NCBI GenBank assembly: GCA_017536405.1
Contig: JAFXHL010000068.1
Span: forward strand, 1-47,083
DNA: 47,083 nt
Source: Oscillospiraceae bacterium
GTDB lineage: Bacteria; Bacillota; Clostridia; Oscillospirales; Ruminococcaceae
Reading direction: 5' to 3'
In this document: positions 17,959-26,549 of the stretch, one piece after another
Numbering within the stretch: the first letter of the stretch is position 1
How the letters are laid out: every line of letters begins with the position of its first letter
Made by a program: the position numbers and the translations under genes
Notes under the pieces: generated by a model
The model's database searches: none
Told to the model about the DNA's origin: nothing
What the model saw: the letters and a program-made list of their open reading frames with translations, nothing else

Positions 17959-20022
17959 TTATCTGTTATCGCTGTCGATAGGTTTAGGCACAACGGGAGA
18001 TGTACCGCTTGTCGACCCTCTTGATGAAGCGAAACCGAAGTTTGATTTGCCGTGTTTCTTTACGCCATACATCGCTTCGTCTGCTGCACTGAAAAGTTCT
18101 TCGCAGTTCTTGCCGTTTTCGTTGAAATAAGCAATACCTATTGAACAGTTTACTGCAAGATGTTCGCCTGTTGATTCGGATGTAAAGCCACCACTCATAA
18201 TCTTTATGAGTTCTTTAGCCATTGTTGCCGCATCAACATCGGGAACATTGACGCATACAACGAATTCGTCTCCTCCGAAACGACCTGCAAAGCCTTTTTC
18301 AAAGACAAGTTCTTTGAGGGTATCGGCTGTGAATTTAAGGACTTCGTCGCCACACGCGTGGCCGTAATCGTCGTTGAAATGCTTGAAATCATCAAGGTCG
18401 ATAAACATAATGAAACTGTTATATTTACGGACTGATGAAAGTTCAAATTCGTTAGCGAGTGTTTTGATGAAGCTTTCTCTGTTATAAACCTGTGTGAGTG
18501 CGTCAAAATTCGCTCTCTGTAAAAGACGCATTTCGTCTTTCTTTTCACGGTCTATATCCACGATGACACCGATGAGTTTTGTAGGAACATCATCACGGTC
18601 AAAGAATTTTGTTGCACGGATAAGCACCCAGGCAAAGTCACCATAGATATTCTGGAAACGATATTCTCCCTGTAAGAAGTTCGTTTCGGCATTGAGGATA
18701 TGGTCAAGATCGGTGAAGTATCTTGAACGGTCATCCTTATGGATTTTGAGCTTATAGAAGAACGAATCCTGAATGTCATCTGATTTGGGTCTGAAACTGA
18801 ATCGTTTGTTGAAGTTGTTTGAAACATAGACACTCTGCTTTGCAAAGTTGATTTCAAAGACGATATTGTTTGTCATTTCAACTATTGTACGATAACGCTG
18901 TTCACTTTCGAAAACGTCATCAAACATTGTATTGAATGCTCTGCCTATCTGACCATATTCATCATATGAATTGATTTCGAATCTTGATTTCTGGTCACCC
19001 CTGCTCTTTTTGGTAAGAACATCAACGATATTGAGGATAGGTCTTGAAAAATAGATAACAAAGAACACTATGACAACTATTTCGACAATCGCACAGATTG
19101 TTGTTGCTAAATTGAAAGCCTTTGTTGTTATACCAAGTTCGTTTGAAATATCGTTTCTTCCGACGATATTGACAAGTTTCCAATCTGTTCCGTAAATTGA
19201 GGAAATGCAGACATAATTCGATATTCTGTCAACTTCGATATTTTCGAAGATAGTTTCTTCTTCTGAAACGGATTTTACAAACAGGTCAGAATACGCTGTG
19301 AAATTACTGTCTTTTCTGTATTCTGTCGCTTTTCCGTTTGAAAGGTTGAGTATATTTTCATAAGCATCGATAACCGCGCCCGTTGAGGAATTAGTCACCT
19401 TTGTTGAGAAGAGTTTCTTCTGCATCTGGGTTGTTGTGCAGAGCTGGACGAATGTTCCTACTCTTTCTTCTTCATAGAGAATATCTTTGCACACGAGGAA
19501 GGCGACTGTATTTGTTCCCCCGACTTTGATTGTGATAAAATCGGATATACCGCCATTGTTTGAAGCAATGGTTATGCGGTCAGGATTTTCTGTGAGTATG
19601 TAAAGGTATTCATCGCAATCCTCTGAGCTTAAAACGATATTGCCTTCTTTATCGAGAATAGCGGCAAGCTCTACATTGGAGTTGCTCTGCTGATACGAAT
19701 TTATCGAATTCTGTGCGTAGAGTTCGGTATAATCAAATTCGGAATAGAGAGGATGATAAGGTCTGTCATAAACAGCCATTGACATGATGGATGCATATGA
19801 AGAGATATATTTATTGATGGCGATATTTTTTCCGTTATTCTGAAGCTCGTTTACAAAAGAGCCGACCATCTCTGCCTGTGCAGCAGATGTCGCAGAAATT
19901 GAATTTTCTGCTGAAGAATCGGTTATATCAAAGATTTCTTTATATGCAACAACATTGAAAATGATTATCGCAATCAAAGCAATGAATGCCATTGCAAGCG
20001 AAAACTTTGCTGTTATTTTCAA
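17959..20022 (-). CDS. Membrane sensor diguanylate cyclase (Cache-like-HAMP-PAS-GGDEF)
   Basis: About 687 residues from TTG at 20022, 7 nt after GGGAGG. A first membrane helix (9-27), an extracytoplasmic sensor of about 270 residues (Cache-like in layout), a second helix near 302-325, a HAMP segment (RPILNIVDVLTKKS), a PAS fold (YRTIVEMTNNIVFEI) and a GGDEF domain with an intact GGDEF near 577. No RxxD inhibitory site precedes it. It should make cyclic di-GMP in response to an outside ligand. It has its own promoter and terminator. Confidence 0.88.
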   Translation of the reverse strand: MKITAKFSLAMAFIALIAIIIFNVVAYKEIFDITDSSAENSISATSAAQAEMVGSFVNELQNNGKNIAINKYISSYASIMSMAVYDRPYHPLYSEFDYTELYAQNSINSYQQSNSNVELAAILDKEGNIVLSSEDCDEYLYILTENPDRITIASNNGGISDFITIKVGGTNTVAFLVCKDILYEEERVGTFVQLCTTTQMQKKLFSTKVTNSSTGAVIDAYENILNLSNGKATEYRKDSNFTAYSDLFVKSVSEEETIFENIEVDRISNYVCISSIYGTDWKLVNIVGRNDISNELGITTKAFNLATTICAIVEIVVIVFFVIYFSRPILNIVDVLTKKSRGDQKSRFEINSYDEYGQIGRAFNTMFDDVFESEQRYRTIVEMTNNIVFEINFAKQSVYVSNNFNKRFSFRPKSDDIQDSFFYKLKIHKDDRSRYFTDLDHILNAETNFLQGEYRFQNIYGDFAWVLIRATKFFDRDDVPTKLIGVIVDIDREKKDEMRLLQRANFDALTQVYNRESFIKTLANEFELSSVRKYNSFIMFIDLDDFKHFNDDYGHACGDEVLKFTADTLKELVFEKGFAGRFGGDEFVVCVNVPDVDAATMAKELIKIMSGGFTSESTGEHLAVNCSIGIAYFNENGKNCEELFSAADEAMYGVKKHGKSNFGFASSRGSTSGTSPVVPKPIDSDNR

Positions 20023-20050
20023 AATACCGCCTCCCTTCAAACCAATATCA

Positions 20051-20066
20051 GTGTATAGTACTACAC
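20051..20066. promoter_or_regulatory. Palindrome just downstream of the cyclase promoter
   Basis: An inverted repeat centred on TAGTACTA with GTG/CAC flanks lies 8-23 nt past the -10 box of the diguanylate cyclase promoter, at or near the start site. It could be an operator, but it is short and slightly asymmetric. Confidence 0.3.
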
Positions 20067-20073
20067 ATTGTAT

Positions 20074-20102
20074 ATTATATACTAAAATTTTAAGTTTGTA
20101 AA
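20074..20102 (-). promoter_or_regulatory. Promoter of the diguanylate cyclase gene
   Basis: TTTACA (20102-20097), 17-nt spacer, TATAAT (20079-20074) on the minus strand. Confidence 0.75.
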
Positions 20103-20139
20103 GAGTTTTTCAGAAAAAAGATAAAAAATTAACAAAAAC

Positions 20140-20161
20140 CGCCCGCACAAAAATGCAGGCG
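20140..20161 (-). terminator. Terminator of the GH44-like gene
   Basis: An 8-bp GC-rich stem (one G-U) and 6-nt loop, followed on the minus strand by TTTTTG. It lies 14 nt after the stop codon. Confidence 0.85.
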
Positions 20162-20174
20162 ATTTCATTCAGGT

Positions 20175-22022
20175 TTATTCTTCTTTCTGATTGCGGAGTT
20201 CGTTTGCAAAAAGATAAATCATTCCTATTGCTGTGAGAAGCCCGAACAGCACCGCACCTATTTTGAGAAGAGGTATAATATCGCTGTTTTTCTCCGTTTC
20301 ATGAGTTTCATCTGTTGTTTCTTCAGGGGTTACTTCTTCAGGAGATGATGTTACTTCAGGCGGATTTTCTGTAACAACTGATGTTACCGCTGAAGTTTCT
20401 TCAGGTTTTGCTTCAACCGAAAGTGCAGGCTTGAAAGATATGAGCATTACACTGTAAGGTTCAAGGGTTACCGAAAGATAATCATCTGAAAGAGAATACG
20501 ACATCCCTTTTGTTATTTCGGGTTTTCCGAATGAAAAGCCATAAGTTTCGGCAAAAGAGTATCTGTATTCTGAAGAGATATCGATGTTTATTGTTTCTGT
20601 AAGGGTATCGCTCTTATTTGAAAGAATGACATTAAGTACTCCTTCGTTATCAATAGCTGCAAACGATGAGCAAAGTTCTGCATTGTCATTTTCTGACCTT
20701 ACGCTGACATCGCCGAATTCCCCGCCGTTTCCATCATAATTTGTAAAAAGGTTTATAGCGGAATACTGATATGTTGTGTCGTCATCCTTGTCGGGTGAAA
20801 GACAAGCGAGAAAAACCCCCTCCTCGGCAAAACAACCGAGTGCATCGACCTGCGCGATACCGCCTGTTATATTATTTCCTCCGCCGAAATTATATTCTGT
20901 AAGGGCAAGTTTCGTTCCCGGATAGTATTCGTTTATAGAAGCCTGGAATGTAGGAAGAAGCGGGAAAAATTCTTTATTTTCTCCCTCTTTGGAATATGAA
21001 CCGTCCCAAAGTGCCCTTACCGCCTGTATTCTCATTTTGTTGGCTTCGTCGGAGGTTTCGGAAATTATGCTTATCCCATACTCTGTTTTTTCTTCAGGAA
21101 AATATTTTACATCTATTATATCGATAAGGCGTTTTCCATTCTGCTGAGAGGCTTTACTCACTTCGTAGAGATAATAATCAACAAACCAGCTGTAATCGTT
21201 TTTGTATTTACTCCACCCTGCATTTTCTGCAAAAGTTGCACAACTGTCGATTGAAGAAAATCCACCGCCGACAACAAGGGCATTGCTATCTGCTTTTTTG
21301 ACCATTTCTGCCATATCAAGAGTTCTCTGCATATAGTCTTCAACGGTAAAATTATCTGAAGCAAGAGGAAATTCCTTCGACCAGGTAAAAGAATCACCGC
21401 CGACTGAATATGCACTTATTCCGCCGAACGCGGATTTTCCGTAATAATTTATGATATAGTTGAGATATTCATCGATATAGACTGCATCATCGTTTTTATC
21501 AGGTAAAAGTGAATATTCGCCCTGTTTCGATGTATATGTCTTTACCCACCTGTCTGACGGAGCAACCTCTGAGTTGAGAAGAGGACCGTAGGAATCAGCG
21601 GCAACATAGCCTATTGTAGGAAGTGACGCTATCTTGAAATCGATGTGATTGTGATTCGCCGTTGTTATAAGCCCGTCAGCAGCAACGGCAGGGTCTGAAC
21701 TGTGACGATTATATCTGTCGGCTATGACATCGCGGTTTGCGGCAAGGTAACTCTCCCCTGCGTTGGAAAAGTTATTTTCCCAGTTATATGTCATAAAGTC
21801 GTTCCCTGTCTGATTGAGTGCTGTCGCTCTTATGCCCGACAACGAAGCTGTATCATTTATTCCGTAAATATATCTGCTTATTGCCTTTCTGTCAAGAGAA
21901 GTGTCGATAGAAACATCGATTTCGATAGTTTCATCGGCATTTATTTTCTGCACCGATGGCATCAGAAGAACAGCCGCTGCAGAAAAAGCGCAGAGTGTTC
22001 TTAAAAATTTTTTTCTGTGCAT
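20175..22022 (-). CDS. Membrane-anchored GH44-like protein, altered active site
   Basis: 615 residues from ATG 22022 with GGAGG 7 nt upstream. A signal peptide (1-29) is followed by a GH44-like barrel: YIYGIN, MTYNWENNFSNAGESY (78-92), RLIDIIDVKYFPE (298-310), YYPGTKLALTEYNFGGGNNITGGIAQVD in register. The nucleophile Glu (E376 in TEYN) is kept. Where GH44 enzymes have a DNEP-type acid/base motif, this protein reads SVGGDSFTW (206-214), with Asp in place of Glu; the His of the usual DVHYYPE motif is Lys. A beta domain, a Ser/Thr/Glu/Pro linker (about 530-585), a membrane helix (about 588-608) and a charged tail follow. It may bind rather than cut beta-glucans or xyloglucan (inference). Confidence 0.75.
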   Translation of the reverse strand: MHRKKFLRTLCAFSAAAVLLMPSVQKINADETIEIDVSIDTSLDRKAISRYIYGINDTASLSGIRATALNQTGNDFMTYNWENNFSNAGESYLAANRDVIADRYNRHSSDPAVAADGLITTANHNHIDFKIASLPTIGYVAADSYGPLLNSEVAPSDRWVKTYTSKQGEYSLLPDKNDDAVYIDEYLNYIINYYGKSAFGGISAYSVGGDSFTWSKEFPLASDNFTVEDYMQRTLDMAEMVKKADSNALVVGGGFSSIDSCATFAENAGWSKYKNDYSWFVDYYLYEVSKASQQNGKRLIDIIDVKYFPEEKTEYGISIISETSDEANKMRIQAVRALWDGSYSKEGENKEFFPLLPTFQASINEYYPGTKLALTEYNFGGGNNITGGIAQVDALGCFAEEGVFLACLSPDKDDDTTYQYSAINLFTNYDGNGGEFGDVSVRSENDNAELCSSFAAIDNEGVLNVILSNKSDTLTETINIDISSEYRYSFAETYGFSFGKPEITKGMSYSLSDDYLSVTLEPYSVMLISFKPALSVEAKPEETSAVTSVVTENPPEVTSSPEEVTPEETTDETHETEKNSDIIPLLKIGAVLFGLLTAIGMIYLFANELRNQKEE

Positions 22023-22057
22023 AACAGTTCCTCCATTCAAGCAATAAATACACTATT

Positions 22058-22086
22058 ATCTTACCACACGCTTTATAAAAAGTCAA
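22058..22086 (-). promoter_or_regulatory. Promoter of the GH44-like gene
   Basis: TTGACT (22086-22081), 17-nt spacer ending GTGTGG, TAAGAT (22063-22058) on the minus strand. Confidence 0.7.
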
Positions 22087-22104
22087 ACGGATAACAAAGG
22101 AAAA

Positions 22105-22126
22105 GAGTGTCTTTAAAAAGACACTC
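22105..22126 (-). terminator. Terminator of glnN
   Basis: A 9-bp perfect stem (GAGTGTCTT/AAGACACTC) with a 4-nt loop, followed by TTTTCC on the minus strand, 10 nt after the stop. Confidence 0.85.
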
Positions 22127-22136
22127 TCTGAAATAT

Positions 22137-24242
22137 TTACTGTACTCCGAAAAGAAGTTCGCCGTATGTCGGGAATGGCCAGAGTTTTTCAGGCACGATG
22201 GTTTCCATTTCATCGGCATAAAGACGCATTTCATTCATTGAAGGAATGATTTCATCCCTGCAGAATTCAGCGAGTTTAAGCGAATCAGATATAGTATTTG
22301 CTTTGTTTGTCTTTTTCTCAAGAGTTTCGATCTCAAGAAGAAGTTTATCGGTAAGGAAAGAAAGTCTCTTAGCGAGTTTTTCTTCAGCACCGCCTTTAAG
22401 TCCTATTGATTTTTTGGAAGAAATCGTATCGCAGAGTTCCTTTGTGAATTCTATCCCTGCGGGAAGAATTTCTTTCTTTGCCATATCAATCATTGTAAGG
22501 GCTTCAATCTTTATGAGTTTGCTGTAATTTTCAATAAGAATTTCATATCTTGACTGAACTTCGGATTTTGTGAATATCTTGAATTTTTCAAACATCGAAA
22601 TATTCTTGTCATCGGCATAATGAGGAAGGCAATCAACTGTTGTCGGATAATTTTTAAGCCCTCTCTTTTCAGCCTCTTTAACCCATTCTTCAGAATAGTT
22701 ATTTCCGTTGAAGATAACTCTCTTATGCTTTTTGAGGGTTTCGGCAAGAAGTTTGTTGAGTTCCTTTGTGAAATCGTCGGCTTTTTCGAGTCTGTCAGCA
22801 AACTGACAGAGTTCGTATGCAACGATTGTATTGAGCATTACATTTGAGCAGGAAATAGAATCCGCCGAACCGAGTGAACGGAATTCAAACTTATTACCTG
22901 TAAATGCAAAAGGAGATGTTCTGTTGCGGTCGGTTGTGTCCTTGGGGAAATTAGGAAGCGCTTCAACACCTATGACAAATTCCTTTTTCTTATTGGACTT
23001 GATGAGTTTTCCGCTTTCGAGAGCCTCTACGATTTTCTGAAGTTCATCACCGAGGAATATAGACACTATCGCAGGAGGTGCTTCCGCTGCGCCAAGACGA
23101 TGGTCGTTTCCTGCGCTTGCAACGGAAATACGGAGAAGGTCTGCATATTCATCAACGCCCTTTATGATAGCACAAAGGAATGTTAAAAATCTGAAATTAC
23201 TGCTGGGAGATTTACCGGGTTCGAGAAGATTCTGTCCGTCGTTTGTAACGAGTGCCCAGTTATTATGCTTACCGCTTCCGTTTACGCCTGCGAAAGGCTT
23301 TTCATGGAGAAGGCAGACAAAACCATGCTTACGGGCGAGTTTTTTCATAACATCCATAATAAGCTGATTCTGGTCAGCGGCGATATTTGCGGTTGTATAG
23401 ATAGGTGCAAGTTCATGCTGGGCAGGAGCCGCTTCGTTATGTCTTGTCTTTGAAAGAATACCGAGTTTCCAGAGTTCACAGTCAAGTTCTTTCATATATT
23501 CAGAAACTCTTTCTTTAAGAGAACCGAAATAATGGTCATCCATTTCCTGTCCCTTTGGGGCTTTGGCACCGAAAAGAGTTCTTCCCGCAAAGATAAGGTC
23601 TTCACGCTTATCATAAACTTCTTTGTCAACAAGGAAATATTCCTGTTCTGCGCCGACTGTCGTTATAACTCTTGTAGCATTTGTATCACCGAAAAGGCGG
23701 AGAATTCTCATAGCCTGTTCGTTGATTACTTCCATAGAACGAAGAAGAGGGGTTTTCTTATCGAGCGCTTCACCGCTGTATGAACAGAATGCTGTCGGAA
23801 TATAGAGGGTTGTGTCTCTTACGAAAACATTTGATGTGGGGTCCCACGCGGTATATCCTCTTGCTTCGAAAGTTGCACGAAGACCGCCTGATGGGAATGA
23901 CGATGCATCAGGTTCGCCCTTTATAAGTTCTTTACCCGAAAACTCCATAATAACTCTGCCGTCGGTTGTGGGTGCTATGAAAGAGTCATGTTTTTCGGCA
24001 GTGATACCTGTCATAGGATGGAACCAGTGGGTATAGTGTGTTGCACCCTTTTCAACTGCCCAGTCCTTCATCGCGTTTGCTATAACTTCGGCAACATCGG
24101 TATCAAGAGCAACACCGAGTTCTCTTGTGTTCCTGAGTGCTTTATAGATGTTTTTAGGGAGACGCTCCCTCATTATTGTTTCATTGAAGACATTGCATCC
24201 GAAATACTCTGTTACTGAAGGTTTCTTTTCGTTTGTCTGCAT
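22137..24242 (-). CDS. glnN: Type III glutamine synthetase (GSIII)
   Basis: 701 residues, about the expected size for GSIII and much longer than GSI/GSII. It condenses ammonia with glutamate using ATP. The N-terminus (FGCNVFNETIMRERLP) and the segments THWFHPMTG, FPSGGLRATFEARGYTAWDP, GAEQEYFLVD, NKHN-like GSGKHNNWAL and NRTSPFAFTGNKFEFR are GSIII-specific signatures. ATG with a GGGGGAA site. Transcription starts at its own consensus promoter and must pass a leader terminator. GSIII is common in gut Bacteroides and Ruminococcus, where it is nitrogen-regulated. Confidence 0.95.
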   Translation of the reverse strand: MQTNEKKPSVTEYFGCNVFNETIMRERLPKNIYKALRNTRELGVALDTDVAEVIANAMKDWAVEKGATHYTHWFHPMTGITAEKHDSFIAPTTDGRVIMEFSGKELIKGEPDASSFPSGGLRATFEARGYTAWDPTSNVFVRDTTLYIPTAFCSYSGEALDKKTPLLRSMEVINEQAMRILRLFGDTNATRVITTVGAEQEYFLVDKEVYDKREDLIFAGRTLFGAKAPKGQEMDDHYFGSLKERVSEYMKELDCELWKLGILSKTRHNEAAPAQHELAPIYTTANIAADQNQLIMDVMKKLARKHGFVCLLHEKPFAGVNGSGKHNNWALVTNDGQNLLEPGKSPSSNFRFLTFLCAIIKGVDEYADLLRISVASAGNDHRLGAAEAPPAIVSIFLGDELQKIVEALESGKLIKSNKKKEFVIGVEALPNFPKDTTDRNRTSPFAFTGNKFEFRSLGSADSISCSNVMLNTIVAYELCQFADRLEKADDFTKELNKLLAETLKKHKRVIFNGNNYSEEWVKEAEKRGLKNYPTTVDCLPHYADDKNISMFEKFKIFTKSEVQSRYEILIENYSKLIKIEALTMIDMAKKEILPAGIEFTKELCDTISSKKSIGLKGGAEEKLAKRLSFLTDKLLLEIETLEKKTNKANTISDSLKLAEFCRDEIIPSMNEMRLYADEMETIVPEKLWPFPTYGELLFGVQ

Positions 24243-24264
24243 AATTATTCCCCCACAAAGAAAA

Positions 24265-24310
24265 AATAAAAACGCTCCAATCCGACGGTGATACCATCAA
24301 ACTGAAGCGT
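24265..24310 (-). terminator. Leader terminator upstream of glnN
   Basis: On the minus strand the leader holds a 17-bp stem with a 5-nt loop (24310-24272), followed at once by TTTTTATTTTTTC. Six of the stem pairs are G-U, which only pair on this strand, so the hairpin works as RNA in the glnN direction. It begins about 10 nt after the predicted start and ends about 20 nt before the glnN ribosome site. This is a transcription attenuator candidate; the sensing element is unknown. Confidence 0.7.
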
Positions 24311-24326
24311 CGCAATCTAATTAAAA

Positions 24327-24355
24327 ATTATACCACAGAACTCATTATCTGTCAA
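24327..24355 (-). promoter_or_regulatory. Promoter of glnN
   Basis: Perfect TTGACA (24355-24350), 17-nt spacer ending TGTGG, perfect TATAAT (24332-24327). The predicted start is near 24320. Confidence 0.9.
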
Positions 24356-24414
24356 TAATTCATGGGTATAAATAGGGGTCTGATTGCATAATTAAACTGT
24401 GCATTTTTCACAAG

Positions 24415-26274
24415 TTATTTGTATTCGGGAGACTCCGATGTCCTGAGGTATTCAGATGCTTTCTTGAGAGTTTCGTTGAACTGTTCGTCATCGAGAGGTC
24501 TTCCTAAAAGGTAACCCTGAACGCAGTCACATCCGCTATCACGGAGATAACTGAGTTGTTCTTCGACTTCAACACCCTCGGCAACAACAAAGAGATTCAT
24601 ATTGTGTGCGAGAGAGATGATAGAACCTACTATTTCCTTTTCGGATTCAGCACGGTTTATTCCGTCAACAAATGACTTGTCGATTTTGAGTGTGTCGATA
24701 GGAAGTGAACGGAGATAATGAAGTGATGAATAACCTGTTCCGAAATCGTCAAGTGCTATTGAAATACCGAGTTTCTTGATTTTGTTGAGAACTTCGACAG
24801 CATTGTCAACCGACTTTATGAAAACAGATTCGGTTATTTCGATTTCAAGGTTTCTTCCGTAAACGCCTGTTTCTTCCATGATTCCCTTAACGATGTTATA
24901 GAAATCGGGTTGCATAAGCTGGATTGTTGAAATATTTACCGAAAGAACGAGATTTTCAAGACCATAAGTATCCATTGCCATTCTGAGTTTGCGACAGGCT
25001 TCCTTGAAAATCCATGTTCCGAGTTCGACAATAAGACCTGTTTCTTCAGCCATAGGAATGAACTGCATAGGGCTGACAAGACCGAGTTCTTCTGAACGCC
25101 ATCGTACAAGTGCTTCAAAGCCACGGAGTTTCTGACCATCGGGCTCATGCTGGGGCTGGAAAAGAAGGTGGAATTCTTCTTTATTAAGACCTGCTACAAG
25201 GCTTGCCTCAAAGTCAACCTTATGCTGAATTTCTTCCTTCATTTCAGGCGTGAAGAATTCGAGACGATTCTTTCCGTCTGCCTTTGCTTTATAAAGCGCC
25301 ATATCGGCACATTTGAGAAGTTCGGTTGAATCGCTTCCGTCCTTGGGATAAGCGGACGCACCGAAACTTGCATTTACTGTTACTTCTTCGTTGCCAATTA
25401 CGATAGGTTCTGAAATTGCCGCTCTGATTTCTTCGACATATTTTAAGATTTCATCGCTGTCAACATCTCTCTGGACAAGAATTGCGAATTCATCCCCACC
25501 GAGTCTTCCGAGGATATCATCGGTATCGAGCGCGGCAGTTATGCGCTGGGATATCTTCTTTATTACCATATCACCCTTTTCGTGACCCAATGTATCATTG
25601 ATACGCTTGAAATTGTCAAGGTCGATAAAGACAACGGCAAATTTCTTTCCTGTCTTCGCAGAATAACTGATATGGAAATCAAGTCGGTTTATAATCATTC
25701 TGCGGTTAGGAAGTTCCGTCAGGGCATCGAAAAGCGCCATATGATTGAGGCGTTCTTCATTTTCTTTGATAACCCTCGATGTTTCGAGAAGCTGCTCGTT
25801 CATCTTTCTTACTTCTTCATAAGCCTCTTCTGCTTCCTCGGCAAGTTTTACGAGTTCTTCACGCTGGTTGCTTGCCTCTTTCATAGACTTATGGAGTTTT
25901 CTTATTATTCCGAAAAGGAATGATACTGAAATTATTGTTCCGACAGGGATTATAACGCCGACAAAAAGTATGCTTCCGACAGCAATACCGTTAAAAATGA
26001 CACATACTATGCTTAAAGCGTTAAGCGCCACCGAAAGAAGATAACCCGTTTTGCAATATCTCGCTGTAAGGACAACTGATACGACAATCTGAAGCTGTGC
26101 GACAACCGCCTGGATAATCTGTTCATCAAATATCGCCTGAATAGCGAGCATGGCAAGATATATCAGACACCAGAAAGCTATGAAGATAATATCTTTTTTA
26201 TTTCTTTCTTCTATATCCTTTTCGTCGTTTTCATTTCCGACGATTTCATCGATACAATCTGAAATTTTGCTCAT
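24415..26274 (-). CDS. Membrane GGDEF-EAL cyclic di-GMP enzyme
   Basis: 619 residues from ATG 26274, 8 nt after AAAGGAG. Four to five membrane helices (about 30-130), a coiled-coil linker (LHKSMKEASNQREELVKLAEEAEE), GGDEF near 258 (LGGDEFAI) and an EAL domain. The EAL keeps FEALVRW (near 388), the metal/catalytic ELEITESVF, LDDFGTGYSSL, KIDKSFVDG and VAEGVE, so phosphodiesterase activity is expected. No RxxD I-site precedes the GGDEF. The membrane part would sense or localise. Own promoter; no clear terminator before the glnN promoter. Confidence 0.9.
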   Translation of the reverse strand: MSKISDCIDEIVGNENDEKDIEERNKKDIIFIAFWCLIYLAMLAIQAIFDEQIIQAVVAQLQIVVSVVLTARYCKTGYLLSVALNALSIVCVIFNGIAVGSILFVGVIIPVGTIISVSFLFGIIRKLHKSMKEASNQREELVKLAEEAEEAYEEVRKMNEQLLETSRVIKENEERLNHMALFDALTELPNRRMIINRLDFHISYSAKTGKKFAVVFIDLDNFKRINDTLGHEKGDMVIKKISQRITAALDTDDILGRLGGDEFAILVQRDVDSDEILKYVEEIRAAISEPIVIGNEEVTVNASFGASAYPKDGSDSTELLKCADMALYKAKADGKNRLEFFTPEMKEEIQHKVDFEASLVAGLNKEEFHLLFQPQHEPDGQKLRGFEALVRWRSEELGLVSPMQFIPMAEETGLIVELGTWIFKEACRKLRMAMDTYGLENLVLSVNISTIQLMQPDFYNIVKGIMEETGVYGRNLEIEITESVFIKSVDNAVEVLNKIKKLGISIALDDFGTGYSSLHYLRSLPIDTLKIDKSFVDGINRAESEKEIVGSIISLAHNMNLFVVAEGVEVEEQLSYLRDSGCDCVQGYLLGRPLDDEQFNETLKKASEYLRTSESPEYK

Positions 26275-26325
26275 ACGGTCCACTCCTTTCAAAAATGTTT
26301 GTTGAAAATATCCAATATTACATTG

Positions 26326-26355
26326 ATTTTACCATTCATTTTAATATTAAGTCAA
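26326..26355 (-). promoter_or_regulatory. Promoter of the GGDEF-EAL gene
   Basis: TTGACT (26355-26350), 18-nt spacer, TAAAAT (26331-26326) on the minus strand. Upstream, at 26386-26400, AAAAGT-TTG-ACTTTT forms a small inverted repeat between this and the dynamin promoter. Confidence 0.6.
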
Positions 26356-26454
26356 CAATTTAATAATTAATTTACATTTCATCCCAAAAGTTTGACTTTT
26401 CAAACATAACCAGCAAAAGAAATTTGTAAAATATGCCATAGGTCAAATTTTTAA

Positions 26455-26483
26455 TTGACATTATTATAGTAATTTGTTATAAT
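26455..26483 (+). promoter_or_regulatory. Promoter of the dynamin operon
   Basis: Perfect TTGACA (26455-26460), 17-nt spacer, perfect TATAAT (26478-26483). The start would be near 26490, about 60 nt before the first ATG. Confidence 0.9.
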
Positions 26484-26549
26484 ATTGATATATGTATGCT
26501 TATTTCGAAAAAACTCGAAAAATCTACATTCAGTAATTAGGAGGCTATT

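Noticed and set aside
24265..24330. T-box or ANTAR-type antiterminator before glnN
   Set aside because: Only about 10 nt precede the terminator, with no T-box sequence and no room for a dual-hairpin antiterminator.
26386..26400. Inverted repeat AAAAGT-TTG-ACTTTT as an operator
   Set aside because: Six-base A/T-rich arms are expected by chance in such intergenic DNA; it is mentioned only with the nearby promoter.
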